Shown: positions 34,774 through 46,330 of the stretch, piece by piece | Layout of the letters: the number at the start of each line of letters is the position of its first letter | How positions within the stretch are numbered: position 1 is the stretch's first letter | Source of the DNA: an uncultured Lysobacteraceae bacterium | GTDB taxonomy: Bacteria; Pseudomonadota; Gammaproteobacteria; Xanthomonadales; Xanthomonadaceae | DNA length: 64,000 nucleotides | Assembly: GCA_902825775.1 (NCBI GenBank) | Contig: CADECF010000010.1 | Location: forward strand, 101,151-165,150 | Direction: 5' to 3' | Notes under the pieces: model-generated | Database searches by the model: none | The model's input: only the letters and a program-made list of their open reading frames with translations | What the model was told of the DNA's origin: nothing | Position numbers and translations under genes: made by a program

Positions 34774-37035
34774 ATGAGGAATACAAGGCAACGTTTGAGT
34801 CTTATCGCTCTGTCTCCGTTAGCGCTCGCGCTCTCGGTCGCGTCCGCGCAGGCCGCCAATCGCGTCGATCTCCACCGTCAGGATGTCGGACGGCTCAACG
34901 CGCAGTACCAAGCCGCGAGCCGCGGTCTGGCCGCTCCCGCCAGCGCGCGCGACCGCCACGCCGAACTGGTCGGCCTGGATCAGGATTCGAGCCTGAAGTT
35001 GCTGCGCTCGAACCGCGATAAGGACGGTTCCACCGTCTACCGCTATCAGCAGCAGTTCCGCGGCCTGCCCGTGTTCGGCGAGCACGTCATCGTGCGCGAC
35101 GGCAAGGACGGCAAGGCGAACCGCCTCTACGGCAAGATGGTCTCGGGCTTGGCCAGCGAAATCCCCGCCACCGCGGCGCGCATTCCGAAGGCGCAGGCGC
35201 TCACCATCGCCCGTCGCGCCACGCTCGGCAGCGGCCTGTCGACCAAGATCGTGCAGCGCGAGACTGCGCAGCAGATGATCTACGTCGGCGACGACGGCCG
35301 CGCGCGGGTCAGCTATGTGGTCAGCTTCTTCGCCGATGCGCCCAAGGGCGGTTCGCCGACGCGTCCGACCGTGATCGTCGACGCTCAGTCCGGCGCCATC
35401 CTCAAGCAGTGGGATGGTCTGACGACGGCCGAGATCGGCACAGGTCCCGGCGGCAACGAGAAGACCGGCCAGTACGAATACGGCACCGACTTCGGCTTCA
35501 ACGACGTCACCGTCGACGGCGCCAACTGCATCATGGACAACGCCACCGTCCGCACCATCAACCTGAACCACGACGACACCTATCCGGTACCGACCGGCCA
35601 GGATGCGTTCGAGTACACCTGCCCGCGCAATACGTTCCAGGCGATCAACGGCGCGTTCTCGCCGGCCAACGACGCGCACTTCTTCGGCAAGGTCGTGTTC
35701 GACATGTACGACGCGTACGTGGGCGAAGCGCCGCTGACCAGCAAGCTGGAAATGCGCGTGCACTACGGCACGTCCTACGAGAATGCGTTCTGGGACGGCG
35801 TCGGCATGACCTTCGGCGACGGCGCCAGCACGTTCTATCCGCTGGTCAGCCTGGACGTGTCCTCGCACGAAGTCTCGCACGGCTTCACCGAGTTCAACTC
35901 GGGCCTGATCTACGCCGGCCAGTCGGGCGGCATCAACGAAGCGTTCTCGGACATGGCCGGCGAGGCCGCCGAGTACTTCTTCCACAATGGCACCAACGAC
36001 TTCCTGGTCGGTGCGGAGATCTTCAAGGCGCCGGGCGAAGCCTTGCGCTACATGAACAATCCGCCGCAGGACGGCATCTCGATCGACAGCGCCGACGATT
36101 ATTTCGACGGTTTGAACGTCCACTATTCGTCGGGCGTCTACAACAAGGCGTTCTACGTCTTGGCGACGACCGCGGGTTGGACCACGGAAACCGCGTTCAA
36201 GGCCTTCGCCAAGGCGAACCAGGACTACTGGACACCGAGCACGGACTTCTACGACGGCGCTTGCGGCGTCGAGGATGCGGCGGGCGACCTGGGCTACAAC
36301 GTGGCCGACGTCACCGCGGCGTTCGAGTCGGTCGACTCCGAATGCGGCGGCGGTCCCGAGCCGCCGACGGTCGAAGTGCTGACCAAGGGCGTGCCGGTCA
36401 CCGGCCTCGGCGCAGGCACGGGCCAGTCGCTGTACTGGTCGTTGGAAGTGCCGGCAGGCGCGAGCAACCTGACCTTCACCATCGCCGGCGGCACCGGCGA
36501 CGCCGATCTGTACACCAAGTTCGGCGAGATTCCGACCGATACGGTGTGGGATTGCCGTCCGTTCAAGTCCGGCAATGCCGAAACATGCACGGTCGCAGCT
36601 CCGGCCGCGGGCACGTACTTCGTCCGTCTGAAGGCGTTCACCACCTTCGCCGGCGTGACGCTGACCGGCGACTACTCGATCGGCGGCGGCGGTACGCAGA
36701 CGTACACCAACGACACCGACGTCCCGATCATCGATAACGGCACGGTGGCCAGCCCGATCACGGTTTCCGGCCGTACCGGCCGCGCGGGCCGTGCGGTGCC
36801 GGTGTCGGTGAACATCACCCACACCTTCAAGGGTGATCTGCGCGTCGACCTGGTGGCCCCGGATGGCAGCGTGTACAACCTGCACAACCGCACCGGCGGC
36901 AGCGCCGACAACATCATCCAGACCTACACCAAGAACCTGTCCAGCGAGAAGTTGAACGGTACTTGGAAGCTGCGCGTCAACGACAATGCCGGCGGCGACG
37001 TCGGCACGATCAACAGCTGGAGCATCACCTTCTGA
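34774..37035 (+). CDS. Secreted M4-family metalloprotease with PPC and P domains
   Basis: A 753-residue thermolysin-type protease, paralogous to that at 29698-31578 through propeptide and catalytic domain (nearly the same signal peptide, beginning [20 protein letters not shown]). The active site is HEVSH (His365, Glu366, His369) with Glu389 in [18 protein letters not shown] domain follows (about 535-640), and a P-domain ends the protein (about 650-753: HTFKGDLRVDLVAPDGSVYN, LNGTWKLRVND). It differs from the first paralogue by having the extra P-domain. A terminator follows closely. Confidence 0.93.
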   Translation: MRNTRQRLSLIALSPLALALSVASAQAANRVDLHRQDVGRLNAQYQAASRGLAAPASARDRHAELVGLDQDSSLKLLRSNRDKDGSTVYRYQQQFRGLPVFGEHVIVRDGKDGKANRLYGKMVSGLASEIPATAARIPKAQALTIARRATLGSGLSTKIVQRETAQQMIYVGDDGRARVSYVVSFFADAPKGGSPTRPTVIVDAQSGAILKQWDGLTTAEIGTGPGGNEKTGQYEYGTDFGFNDVTVDGANCIMDNATVRTINLNHDDTYPVPTGQDAFEYTCPRNTFQAINGAFSPANDAHFFGKVVFDMYDAYVGEAPLTSKLEMRVHYGTSYENAFWDGVGMTFGDGASTFYPLVSLDVSSHEVSHGFTEFNSGLIYAGQSGGINEAFSDMAGEAAEYFFHNGTNDFLVGAEIFKAPGEALRYMNNPPQDGISIDSADDYFDGLNVHYSSGVYNKAFYVLATTAGWTTETAFKAFAKANQDYWTPSTDFYDGACGVEDAAGDLGYNVADVTAAFESVDSECGGGPEPPTVEVLTKGVPVTGLGAGTGQSLYWSLEVPAGASNLTFTIAGGTGDADLYTKFGEIPTDTVWDCRPFKSGNAETCTVAAPAAGTYFVRLKAFTTFAGVTLTGDYSIGGGGTQTYTNDTDVPIIDNGTVASPITVSGRTGRAGRAVPVSVNITHTFKGDLRVDLVAPDGSVYNLHNRTGGSADNIIQTYTKNLSSEKLNGTWKLRVNDNAGGDVGTINSWSITF

Positions 37036-37070
37036 CCCTGGGAGGATGCGTATCAAGGACGATGGAAGAA

Positions 37071-37093
37071 CCCCGGCTCCGGCCGGGGTTTTT
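37071..37093 (+). terminator. Rho-independent terminator after the second M4 gene
   Basis: CCCCGGC-TCCG-GCCGGGG is followed by TTTTT. It lies 35 bases past the stop codon. Confidence 0.9.
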
Positions 37094-37129
37094 CTTTGCG
37101 CGACGGGACTTGATCCGTTGCTTTTGCCC

Positions 37130-37227
37130 TTAAGCCGTCATCCCCGCGAAGGCGGGATCCAGCGCCTTCGCTTTGCTCTTTGTAGAGCGGAGCTTGCTCC
37201 GCTGCTCTTTAGCTTTTCCTTAACGCC
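37130..37227. repeat. REP-like palindromes after the second M4 gene
   Basis: Copies of TAAGCCGTCATCCCCGCGAA and TTTGTAGAGCGGAGCTTGCT stand in tandem. They are followed by the long repeat copy B. Confidence 0.75.
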
Positions 37228-37579
37228 AATCCGCAAAAGCCACGTCACCCATAGGCTGCGAATCAAAATCTAATACCTGCGTAAGAAGGTCAACCACGAC
37301 GAAAGCATGAGTGCTAGCAGGCTTTCAGCTCATGCGAATCACATAAGCTTCGGGCCCTTTCTTTACTCCGGGCATCCTGCCCTCCGCCCTGCGGGCCGGC
37401 TTCGCCGTTCGCGCCGCTCCTGCGGCGCAGTGGTTACTTTCTTTGGACCAACAAAGAAAAGCCTGCCCTGAGCTTGTCGAAGGGTGACCCGCGCGCAGCG
37501 CGGAAGCCCTTTTCCATGGCGCGAGTCGCTGCGTCATGCGCCGGCCACGTCGATCTGGGCCAAGAGCGAAGTCACTGGA
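37228..37579. repeat. Long intergenic repeat, copy B (about 352 bp)
   Basis: A direct repeat of 25326-25654 with very high identity over the first 225 bases. It carries an extra 24 bases at about 37460-37483 (GCCTGCCCTGAGCTTGTCGA plus AGG), inserted inside the AAAGAAAG hairpin arm. The remainder of the gap (37580-37711) has CGTCATCCC and GAGCGGAGCTTGCTCCGC palindromes. Confidence 0.9.
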
Positions 37580-37711
37580 TGACATGCCGCTCCTGCGGCA
37601 TGCCCTTTGGGCCATCCGCTGCGCGGATGTTCGCTCCGGCATCCTGCCTCCGCAGTCCCGCCTTCGCGGGGATGACGGCTTAAGGGCAAGAGCAGCGGAG
37701 CAAGCTCCGCT

Positions 37712-39277
37712 CTACAAAATGGCGCGTGGGGGCGACAGCGCCGCGCGCAGCGGGTCGAGCAGCGCGCCATAACGTTCGGCGCGGGCCGTGTCCTGCCGCA
37801 GCGGTTGTCTTACTTGCGAAGCGCTGGCCGTACGCACGCTGCGCGCGGCCTGATGATAGTCGAGGCAGCGTTCGTCGAAAGGCAGGCCGCAGAAAGCGAG
37901 TAGCTCACGGATCTGGTCTTCCGGATTCGCCAGCAGCGCTTCGTAGGATTGGGTACGGATGCGCTCGGGATCGGCCCGCTGCCAATGCGACATCGCACGT
38001 TCGCAATCGCGCAAGTACGCGCCGATGTCGGCCAGGTCGCAGGAAAAATGCGGCAGCCGGTAGAACTGCTGCTTGAAGCACGACCAGCCCGTCTCCAGCG
38101 CATCGCGGCGCGTATCGACGATGCGCGCGCCCGGCAGCATGGCGCGCAGCGCGCCCGCGTACAGCCAGTTCTCAGGCATCTTGTCGGTGAAGTGCGGCCG
38201 CCGATGCCGCCAGCGCGCCGTGCGCTGCAGGTAGTCGCGGCCCAGCCGCTGCCAGTCCTGCGCCGTTGCGGCGCGCAGCCATTGCGGAAAGGACTGCCCG
38301 CGGCGCGCGGATTCGTCGCGTATCACTTCGCCCAGATCGGGCAGCTCGCTGGCGCCTTCGACCTGCGGATGCGCCGCCAGGATCTGCTCGAACAGCGTCG
38401 AGCCCGAACGCGGCAGACCGACGATCAGGATGGCTTCGCGCCCCAACGATTCGTCCAGCGCGGCCGGTAAGCGTTCCGCAGCAGCGATCGCGGCGTCGAC
38501 GAACGCACGGAACGCCTGCGCGTTCCACGGCGCCATCCGCCGCAGGCGCGCATTGGCGTCGCTCAAGGCTGCGAACGCTTCCGGGTAGCGGCCTTGATCT
38601 TCGCTTACTTTTCCGAGCGCGTAACCGATCGCGATGCGGTCGGTTTCGGCGATGTCCGCACGGCGGAACTGCAGCGCCAGTTGTTGGCGGTCTTCGTCGG
38701 ACAGCGGCCGCGTCTTGATGTTGGCCAGGCCGCGCCAGGCGTCGCCGCAGGCCGGATGCGCGCGCAACGCCGCGCGGTATTGCATGTTGGCGTCGTCGAA
38801 GCGGCCCAGGTGCACCAGCGCATCGCCGAGCAGGATGCGGGCGGGCAGGAAATCCGGCGCCAGTACGCTGGCGCGCTCGAGCGCTTCGGCCGCGGACTCG
38901 GTGGCGCCTTCCAACTGCAGGTTGCGGCCCAGGTTGTACCAGGGCATCGGCTCCTGCGGCGCAAGCGCGCAGGCGCTGCGCCAGCTGGCGAAGGCGGTTT
39001 CGCGTTCGCCGCCGCCGTATTGCGCGCTGCCGAGATCGTTGAGTATCTGAGCATCGTCCGGGCGCTGCGTCAGCGCGCGTTGCAGCACGTCTCGCGCGTC
39101 GACGTGGCGGCCAAGGCGGTTGTAGAGGATGCCGTACAGACGCAAAGCTTCCGGGTGCTCCGGTACTTGCGTCAGCACTTCGTTCAACAAACGCTCGGCG
39201 ACAGGTACCGCGCCGTCGCGGATCGCGCGGGCCGCTGCGTGCATGCGCGGGATCGCATCGGCCGGCAGCCCGGCCAT
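37712..39277 (-). CDS. TPR-repeat sulfotransferase
   Basis: A 521-residue protein with N-terminal tetratricopeptide repeats (about 8-245; units such as HPEALRLYGILYNRLGRHVD and PMPWYNLGRNLQLEGATESA) and a C-terminal sulfotransferase domain. The PAPS 5'-phosphate loop IVGLPRSGSTLFEQILAAHP is near residue 283. The acceptor is unknown. No signal peptide is seen, so it is probably cytoplasmic. It is last in a leftward gene series. The final Leu codon and TAG stop fall in a TTGTAGAGCGGAGC repeat end, implying a repeat-altered C-terminus. Confidence 0.88.
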   Translation of the reverse strand: MAGLPADAIPRMHAAARAIRDGAVPVAERLLNEVLTQVPEHPEALRLYGILYNRLGRHVDARDVLQRALTQRPDDAQILNDLGSAQYGGGERETAFASWRSACALAPQEPMPWYNLGRNLQLEGATESAAEALERASVLAPDFLPARILLGDALVHLGRFDDANMQYRAALRAHPACGDAWRGLANIKTRPLSDEDRQQLALQFRRADIAETDRIAIGYALGKVSEDQGRYPEAFAALSDANARLRRMAPWNAQAFRAFVDAAIAAAERLPAALDESLGREAILIVGLPRSGSTLFEQILAAHPQVEGASELPDLGEVIRDESARRGQSFPQWLRAATAQDWQRLGRDYLQRTARWRHRRPHFTDKMPENWLYAGALRAMLPGARIVDTRRDALETGWSCFKQQFYRLPHFSCDLADIGAYLRDCERAMSHWQRADPERIRTQSYEALLANPEDQIRELLAFCGLPFDERCLDYHQAARSVRTASASQVRQPLRQDTARAERYGALLDPLRAALSPPRAIL

Positions 39278-39314
39278 ACGCGGGTCGCCGCCGCCTTGCG
39301 GTGGCGCCGCTGTA

Positions 39315-39803
39315 TTAATTCGCCGCCTCGAAACGGTTCGCGGCTACGTTCTTGCGCACCTTGGCGGGATCCCAGACCCGGCCATTCATCGCGATGTACA
39401 CGCCCGGCGGAAGCGACTGCACGGCGCCGACCGCGGTGCCGATGTTGAATTCCGCATCCGAGCCGCGAAAGCGCGCGGGATTGAGCGCGCCGGTGAGCAC
39501 GATGGTCTTGCCGGCGATGCTGGACAGCACTTTCGCGGTCTCGACCATGCTGTCGGTGCCGTGCGTGACCAGTACGTGGCGCGCGTCCTGCGCTGCGATG
39601 GCAGCGCGGATCAGCTCGCGATCGTCCTGATTGATGTGCAGCGAATCCTTGCGGATGATCGGGATCACGCTGAAGCGGAACGCGACGCCGAGTTCTTCCA
39701 ATATGCGCCCGATCTGCGGCTCGCCGACCTGGTAATCCGACTTGTCGTCGAAATACACCTTGTCGATGGTGCCGCCGGTGGTGACGATCAGTAGCTGTTC
39801 CAT
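39315..39803 (-). CDS. Half-size asparaginase-like protein
   Basis: A 162-residue protein matching only the N-terminal domain of type I/II asparaginases. The active-site threonine motifs are intact: TTGGTIDK near residue 9 and VTHGTDSM near residue 99, followed by TIVLTGALNPARF. The C-terminal domain (another 150 residues) is absent, and the sequence ends at a normal stop with no visible frameshift remnant; the next gene starts 37 bases on. It may hydrolyse asparagine or another amide as an oligomer, or have a different substrate. Similar short proteins are known in several proteobacteria. Confidence 0.82.
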   Translation of the reverse strand: MEQLLIVTTGGTIDKVYFDDKSDYQVGEPQIGRILEELGVAFRFSVIPIIRKDSLHINQDDRELIRAAIAAQDARHVLVTHGTDSMVETAKVLSSIAGKTIVLTGALNPARFRGSDAEFNIGTAVGAVQSLPPGVYIAMNGRVWDPAKVRKNVAANRFEAAN

Positions 39804-39826
39804 CCTCTTCCTCGTTCCATGCCGGT

Positions 39827-40542
39827 CTAGTCTCTGTCTTGCGGCCCTTCGATATCATACTTCTCGCCGTAGATTTCGCAGAATTTCAGCCAGGCGGGCG
39901 AGGGCGGCGGCACGATGTGCCACTCGCCTTCGGTCTTGCGGCTGAACGTGCAGAGCAGGTTCCCTTCGTCGCTCTTTTCGTCCGGATATACGGTTTTGAC
40001 TTCGACGCTCATGTCGCGATTTTCGTCGTCGCCGTAGCCGGCGCTGTCCCAACGATAGCCGCTGAATTCCCAGGCGCAGCAACTGGCGCGGCCGGCAGCG
40101 ACCAGGTAGCCGTCGACGAATTGCAGGTCGGCCCAGCCGCTGGTCAGGAAAAGATCCAGTTGCTGGGTTTTGCGGTTCCAGCGGAAGACTTCGCCCAGGC
40201 AATTGGGGCCGGCGCCGCACATGCCGCGGGTGATGATTTCCGGGTAGCCGTCTTTGTCCAAATCGTCGAAATACGCATCCATCGAGGGTTCCGCGTCTTC
40301 GCTTGGATATCCGGCAGGCGTCGCCGAGGCGAATTTGGTGGAGCCGCGCGCGGCGCTCAAGAAGTCGAAGTAGGGCGTGCCGTCTTCACCGCAGCCGCGA
40401 CGGATGCGCAGCTGCGAGCCGTCCGGATTGGTGATATCGCGATCACCCGGTGTGCAGAGTTCCTGCGCCATCGCCATCCGGTCGGGCGATGCCAGTGTCC
40501 AGGCCAGCAGCGCGAGCGGCAGCAGCGCGCGCAGGAACAGGC

Positions 40543-40546
<4 letters not shown>
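39827..40546 (-). CDS. Exported protein of unknown function
   Basis: A 239-residue protein with a signal peptide (about 1-28, ending AMA). It has cysteine pairs (CTPGD, GCGEDG, GMCGAGPNC, SCCAWEF) and a calcium-binding-like DDLDKDGYPEI motif as in FG-GAP or XAC2610-type secreted proteins. The function is not known. The ATG overlaps the stop of the DUF2069 gene (ATGA), and the stop lies 23 bases before the asparaginase-like gene, so it belongs to a leftward operon. Confidence 0.7.
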
Positions 40547-43512
<2,966 letters not shown>

Positions 43513-43513
<1 letters not shown>

Positions 43514-43782
43514 TGGCCGCCGCGCGTTTCCTGGTGCGCGGCAAGGTGCAGGGCGTGTTCTTCCGCGCTTCGGCGCGCGAACAGGCCGTGAAGCTCGGCC
43601 TGCGCGGGTATGCGAAAAACCTGTTCGACGGGCGCGTGGAAGTGCTGGCGGCCGGCGACGCCGATCGCATCGAGACGTTGGCGCAATGGCTGCGGCACGG
43701 CCCGCCGATGGCGCAGGTCTATGCGGTGGAACGCAGCGATATCGGCGATGCGCCGCCGCTCGACGGCTTCGAGATTTTGTAG
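43513..43782 (+). CDS. acyP: Acylphosphatase
   Basis: An 89-residue enzyme hydrolysing carboxyl-phosphate bonds. The signature FLVRGKVQGVFFRASAREQA provides the catalytic Arg, and GYAKNLFDGRVEV provides the catalytic Asn. The ATG overlaps the preceding TGA (TGATG). The last Leu codon and TAG stop come from a TTGTAGAGCGGAGC repeat end; the C-terminus FEIL would normally be followed by a further residue or two. Confidence 0.92.
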
Positions 43783-43878
43783 AGCGGAGCTTGCTCCGCT
43801 GCTTCTGTAGGTGCGAATTCATTCGCACGCTCTTGGTTCATGGCGAAAAAGCGTGCGAATGAATTCGCACCTACGAAA
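43779..43878. repeat. REP-like repeat and inverted GTGCGAATTCATTCGCAC pair
   Basis: GTAGAGCGGAGCTTGCTCCG starts inside the acyP stop. It is followed by GTAGGTGCGAATTCATTCGC and its inverted copy ending CACCTAC. The gap between the convergent acyP and ppk2 is entirely made of these. Confidence 0.85.
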
Positions 43879-43893
43879 GGCCGCAGCGGTAAA

Positions 43894-44676
43894 TCAATCC
43901 TGCGGATCGAAGGCAGGTATGGGCTTCAACGCGCTGTAGCGTTCTTTGTGCGGCTTGCCGGGCAGCGGCGGCAGTTTGAGCTTGGTTTCCGGCAGGTGCG
44001 TGTCCGGCAGGCGATCCAGCAAATCGCGGATCAGGGTCAGGCGGCCGCGTTTCTGGTCGTTGAAATCGATCAGGGTCCACGGCGCGATATCGCTGTGCGT
44101 GGCCTTAAGCATCGCTTCGCGGGCGCGGGTGTAGTCGGCGTATTTGGTGCGGGCGTCTAGATCGATCGGCGACAGCTTCCAGCGTTTCAAGGGATCTTCG
44201 CCACGCTCGGCGAAACGTTTTTCCTGCTCTTCCTGGTCGCAGCACAGCCAGTATTTGAACAGCAGCAGGCCGTCGTCGACCAGTTGTTTCTCGAAGGCGG
44301 GCGTCTGCTGCAGGAAAGCCTTGACCTGCGCATCGCTGGCGAACCCCATCACCTTCTCCACGCCGGCGCGGTTGTACCAGCTGCGGTCGAACAGCACGAT
44401 CTCGCCGGCGGCGGGCAATTGCGCTGCGTAGCGCTGGAAATACCATTGCGTGGCTTCGCGATCGGTCGGCTTGGGCAAGGCGGCGACGCGGCACTGGCGC
44501 GGATTCAGATGTTCGCGGATCGCATCGATCGCGCCGCCTTTGCCGGCCGTATCGCGGCCTTCGAACAGCACCACCAGGCGCTTGCCCGTGGCGGCGACCC
44601 AACGCGCCATCGTCACCAGTTCGACCTGCATCGGCTCGAGCAGCTCTTCGTAATCCTTACGCTTCAGCTTTTTCAT
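43894..44676 (-). CDS. ppk2: Polyphosphate kinase 2 (PPK2 family)
   Basis: A 260-residue one-domain PPK2 that transfers phosphate between polyphosphate and nucleotides. Walker A is FEGRDTAGKGG (residues 38-48), the lid module and Walker B FDRSWYNRAG (Asp97) follow, and KYWLCCDQEEQEKRF leads to the conserved DPLKRWKLSPID. A single catalytic domain suggests class I (favouring NDP phosphorylation) or class III. It is monocistronic, convergent with acyP, and ends with basic residues. Confidence 0.93.
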   Translation of the reverse strand: MKKLKRKDYEELLEPMQVELVTMARWVAATGKRLVVLFEGRDTAGKGGAIDAIREHLNPRQCRVAALPKPTDREATQWYFQRYAAQLPAAGEIVLFDRSWYNRAGVEKVMGFASDAQVKAFLQQTPAFEKQLVDDGLLLFKYWLCCDQEEQEKRFAERGEDPLKRWKLSPIDLDARTKYADYTRAREAMLKATHSDIAPWTLIDFNDQKRGRLTLIRDLLDRLPDTHLPETKLKLPPLPGKPHKERYSALKPIPAFDPQD

Positions 44677-44689
44677 TCAGCAGATTCCC

Positions 44690-44712
44690 GTAGGGTGGGC
44701 CTTGGCCCACCA
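44690..44712. repeat. REP-like palindrome GTAGGGTGGGCCTTGGCCCACC
   Basis: A GTAG-headed hairpin GGTGGGCC-TT-GGCCCACC in the short gap upstream of ppk2. Only one copy is seen here. Confidence 0.7.
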
Positions 44713-44810
44713 TCACCCTTTTCCCGATCGCATCGAACAATCATCGAAGCTTCGTCCAATGGCATTCGGGCATTGAAAGATGGCGATGACGGGCCCAGGC
44801 CCACCCCGCG

Positions 44811-45131
44811 TCATCGTTTCGCCATGCTTCGCGCCACTTCGAGCAATGCGCCTTGTTGCTTGGTGTTGAGCTTGCGGTAGGCGGCGAGCAGGTCGTGCTC
44901 GCCCTTGGTGCGTGCCGGATCGAGGGTGCTCGCCAATTCGGAAAGCAGCGCGCCCGCGGGCACGCCGAACATGCGCGCCAGCGCGTCGAGCTGGTCCTTG
45001 CCGGGTAGCTTTTCGCCGCGCAGCCACGCCGATACCGTGGCCACGCCGGCACGGGGGATGGCGGTGGCGATGTCGGTAGCGCTGTATCCGCGCGCCTTGG
45101 CCAGCAGTCGCAAGGTGGTATCGATCGACAT
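44811..45131 (-). CDS. XRE-like helix-turn-helix regulator
   Basis: A 106-residue DNA-binding protein. The N-terminal 60 residues contain a helix-turn-helix, AKARGYSATDIATAIPRAGV followed by VSAWLRGEKLPGKDQLDALAR, with the Leu-Pro-Gly-x-x-x-Leu segment typical of the XRE/Cro fold. The C-terminal part is helical. The start at 45131 has AAGGAGTG nine bases away; a GTG six bases upstream is the alternative. It follows moaB with an overlap or near overlap. No toxin gene is nearby, so a toxin-antitoxin role is not supported. Confidence 0.78.
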   Translation of the reverse strand: MSIDTTLRLLAKARGYSATDIATAIPRAGVATVSAWLRGEKLPGKDQLDALARMFGVPAGALLSELASTLDPARTKGEHDLLAAYRKLNTKQQGALLEVARSMAKR

Positions 45132-45133
45132 GT

Positions 45134-45652
45134 TCACTCCTTAAGCCGCGGCTTCAAGGTCGCTAGGTTGCAGGGCTTGGTGCGCGCGTCCAACTGCGTG
45201 CGGATGATCTTTTCCCAGGCGGTGCGGCATGCCGAAGTCGAACCGGGCAGGCAGAACACGAAAGTGGCGTTCGCCAGGCCCGCGAAGGCGCGCGACTGCA
45301 GCGACGAAGTGCCGATGTCCTCGAACGAGATCGCGCGGAACAGTTCACCGAAGCCGGGCATTTCCTTGTCCAGCAGCGGCAGCAACGCTTCGGGCGTCGA
45401 ATCGCGGCCGGTGAAGCCGGTGCCGCCGGTGACCAGCACGCCGTCGATGGCGGGATCGGCGATCCATTGCGAAACCGCCGCGCGCAGGCGGTAGCGATCG
45501 TCGGGCAACAGGGCGCGTTCGGCCAGGCGATGGCCGGATGCCTGCAAGGCGGAGATGAGGTAATCGCCGGAGGAATCTTCGGCCAGCGTGCGCGAGTCCG
45601 AGACGGTCAGGACGCACAGGTTCAAAGCGATCGGGTCGGCGGCTGCGCTCAT
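45134..45652 (-). CDS. moaB: Molybdenum cofactor biosynthesis protein MoaB
   Basis: A 172-residue molybdopterin-binding (MogA/MoaB) family protein, in bacteria thought to adenylylate molybdopterin. Seen are VLTVSDSRTLAEDSSGDYL, the substrate-binding VLVTGGTGFTGRDSTPEAL and the family segment FGELFRAISFEDIGTSSLQS. Other moa/moe genes are absent from the window. The XRE-type regulator follows immediately on the same strand. Confidence 0.93.
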   Translation of the reverse strand: MSAAADPIALNLCVLTVSDSRTLAEDSSGDYLISALQASGHRLAERALLPDDRYRLRAAVSQWIADPAIDGVLVTGGTGFTGRDSTPEALLPLLDKEMPGFGELFRAISFEDIGTSSLQSRAFAGLANATFVFCLPGSTSACRTAWEKIIRTQLDARTKPCNLATLKPRLKE

Positions 45653-45886
45653 GGGATAAGCCTAGCGCAAGAACGATGGCAACGTCAGTCGCGTTGTTTT
45701 GCAGCCGTCATTCCCGCGAAGGCGGGACTGCGCAGGCCGAAGGCCGGAGCGAACATCTGCGCAAGCAGATGGCCCGAAGGGCGAGCGAAGCGAGTAATCC
45801 AGTGACTTTAGGCTTTTCCAGAAAGCGACGATGCGTCTGCCGTCCCGCGCGCCCTCTCCCAACCCTCTCCCGCGAGCATGAGAGGG
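45653..45886. repeat. Repeat-rich gap between moaB and the GNAT gene
   Basis: Contains a GCCGTCATTCCCGCGAAGGC palindrome (45702-45728) and a CTCTCCCAACCCTCTCCCGC stretch (45850-45885) often seen in intergenic repeats. No gene is supported. Confidence 0.6.
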
Positions 45887-46330
45887 CTAAAGGCGCAGCG
45901 AATACCACTGCGTCTCGTCTTCGTGCCAGCCGGCGTTGCGGTAGAGCGCACGCGATGCGTCGTTATCGCGCGTAGTCTCCAGCACGATGCCGCGCGCACC
46001 GTCCGCGCGGGCGAAATCGACGGCGGCGTCGAGCAGGGCGCGGGCTACGCCGCTGCGGCGCGCTGCCGCATCCACATAGAGATCGTTGAGGATCCAGGTA
46101 TGCGCGGTGTGCACGGATGTGAACATCGGATAAAGCTGCGTGAAACCGACCGCGCGAGCGTCGTCCTCGGCCAGCAACACGACCGACTCGCCCGCGTCGA
46201 TCCGCGCCTGCAGCCATGCGCGTGCCCGCGCGAGATCCGAAGGCTGGCCGTAGAAGCTGCGATACGCGTCGAACAGCGGCGCTACGGCGTCGAGATCCTG
46301 CGTCGACGCGCGCTTGATGCGCAGGTTCAT
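45887..46330 (-). CDS. GNAT-family N-acetyltransferase
   Basis: A 147-residue protein with the GNAT fold. The acetyl-CoA binding motif A is [20 protein letters not shown], with R-x-x-G-V/I-A, and the C-terminal motif [18 protein letters not shown] is typical of the superfamily. The substrate is unknown. Its ATG overlaps the prfA stop by four bases, so it is the third gene of hemA-prfA-GNAT, in the position often held by prmC. Confidence 0.88.
   Translation of the reverse strand: MNLRIKRASTQDLDAVAPLFDAYRSFYGQPSDLARARAWLQARIDAGESVVLLAEDDARAVGFTQLYPMFTSVHTAHTWILNDLYVDAAARRSGVARALLDAAVDFARADGARGIVLETTRDNDASRALYRNAGWHEDETQWYSLRL

Noticed and set aside
34819-37056. A 745-residue frame antisense to the second M4 protease
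   Set aside because: A shadow of the protease gene; composition is biased and there is no start context.
39315-39803. Asparaginase gene as a pseudogene
   Set aside because: The frame is intact with a normal start and stop, and the motifs are conserved; a short functional variant is more likely.
44811-45652. Possible toxin-antitoxin pair with the XRE regulator
   Set aside because: The adjacent gene is clearly moaB, and no small toxin-like frame is seen.
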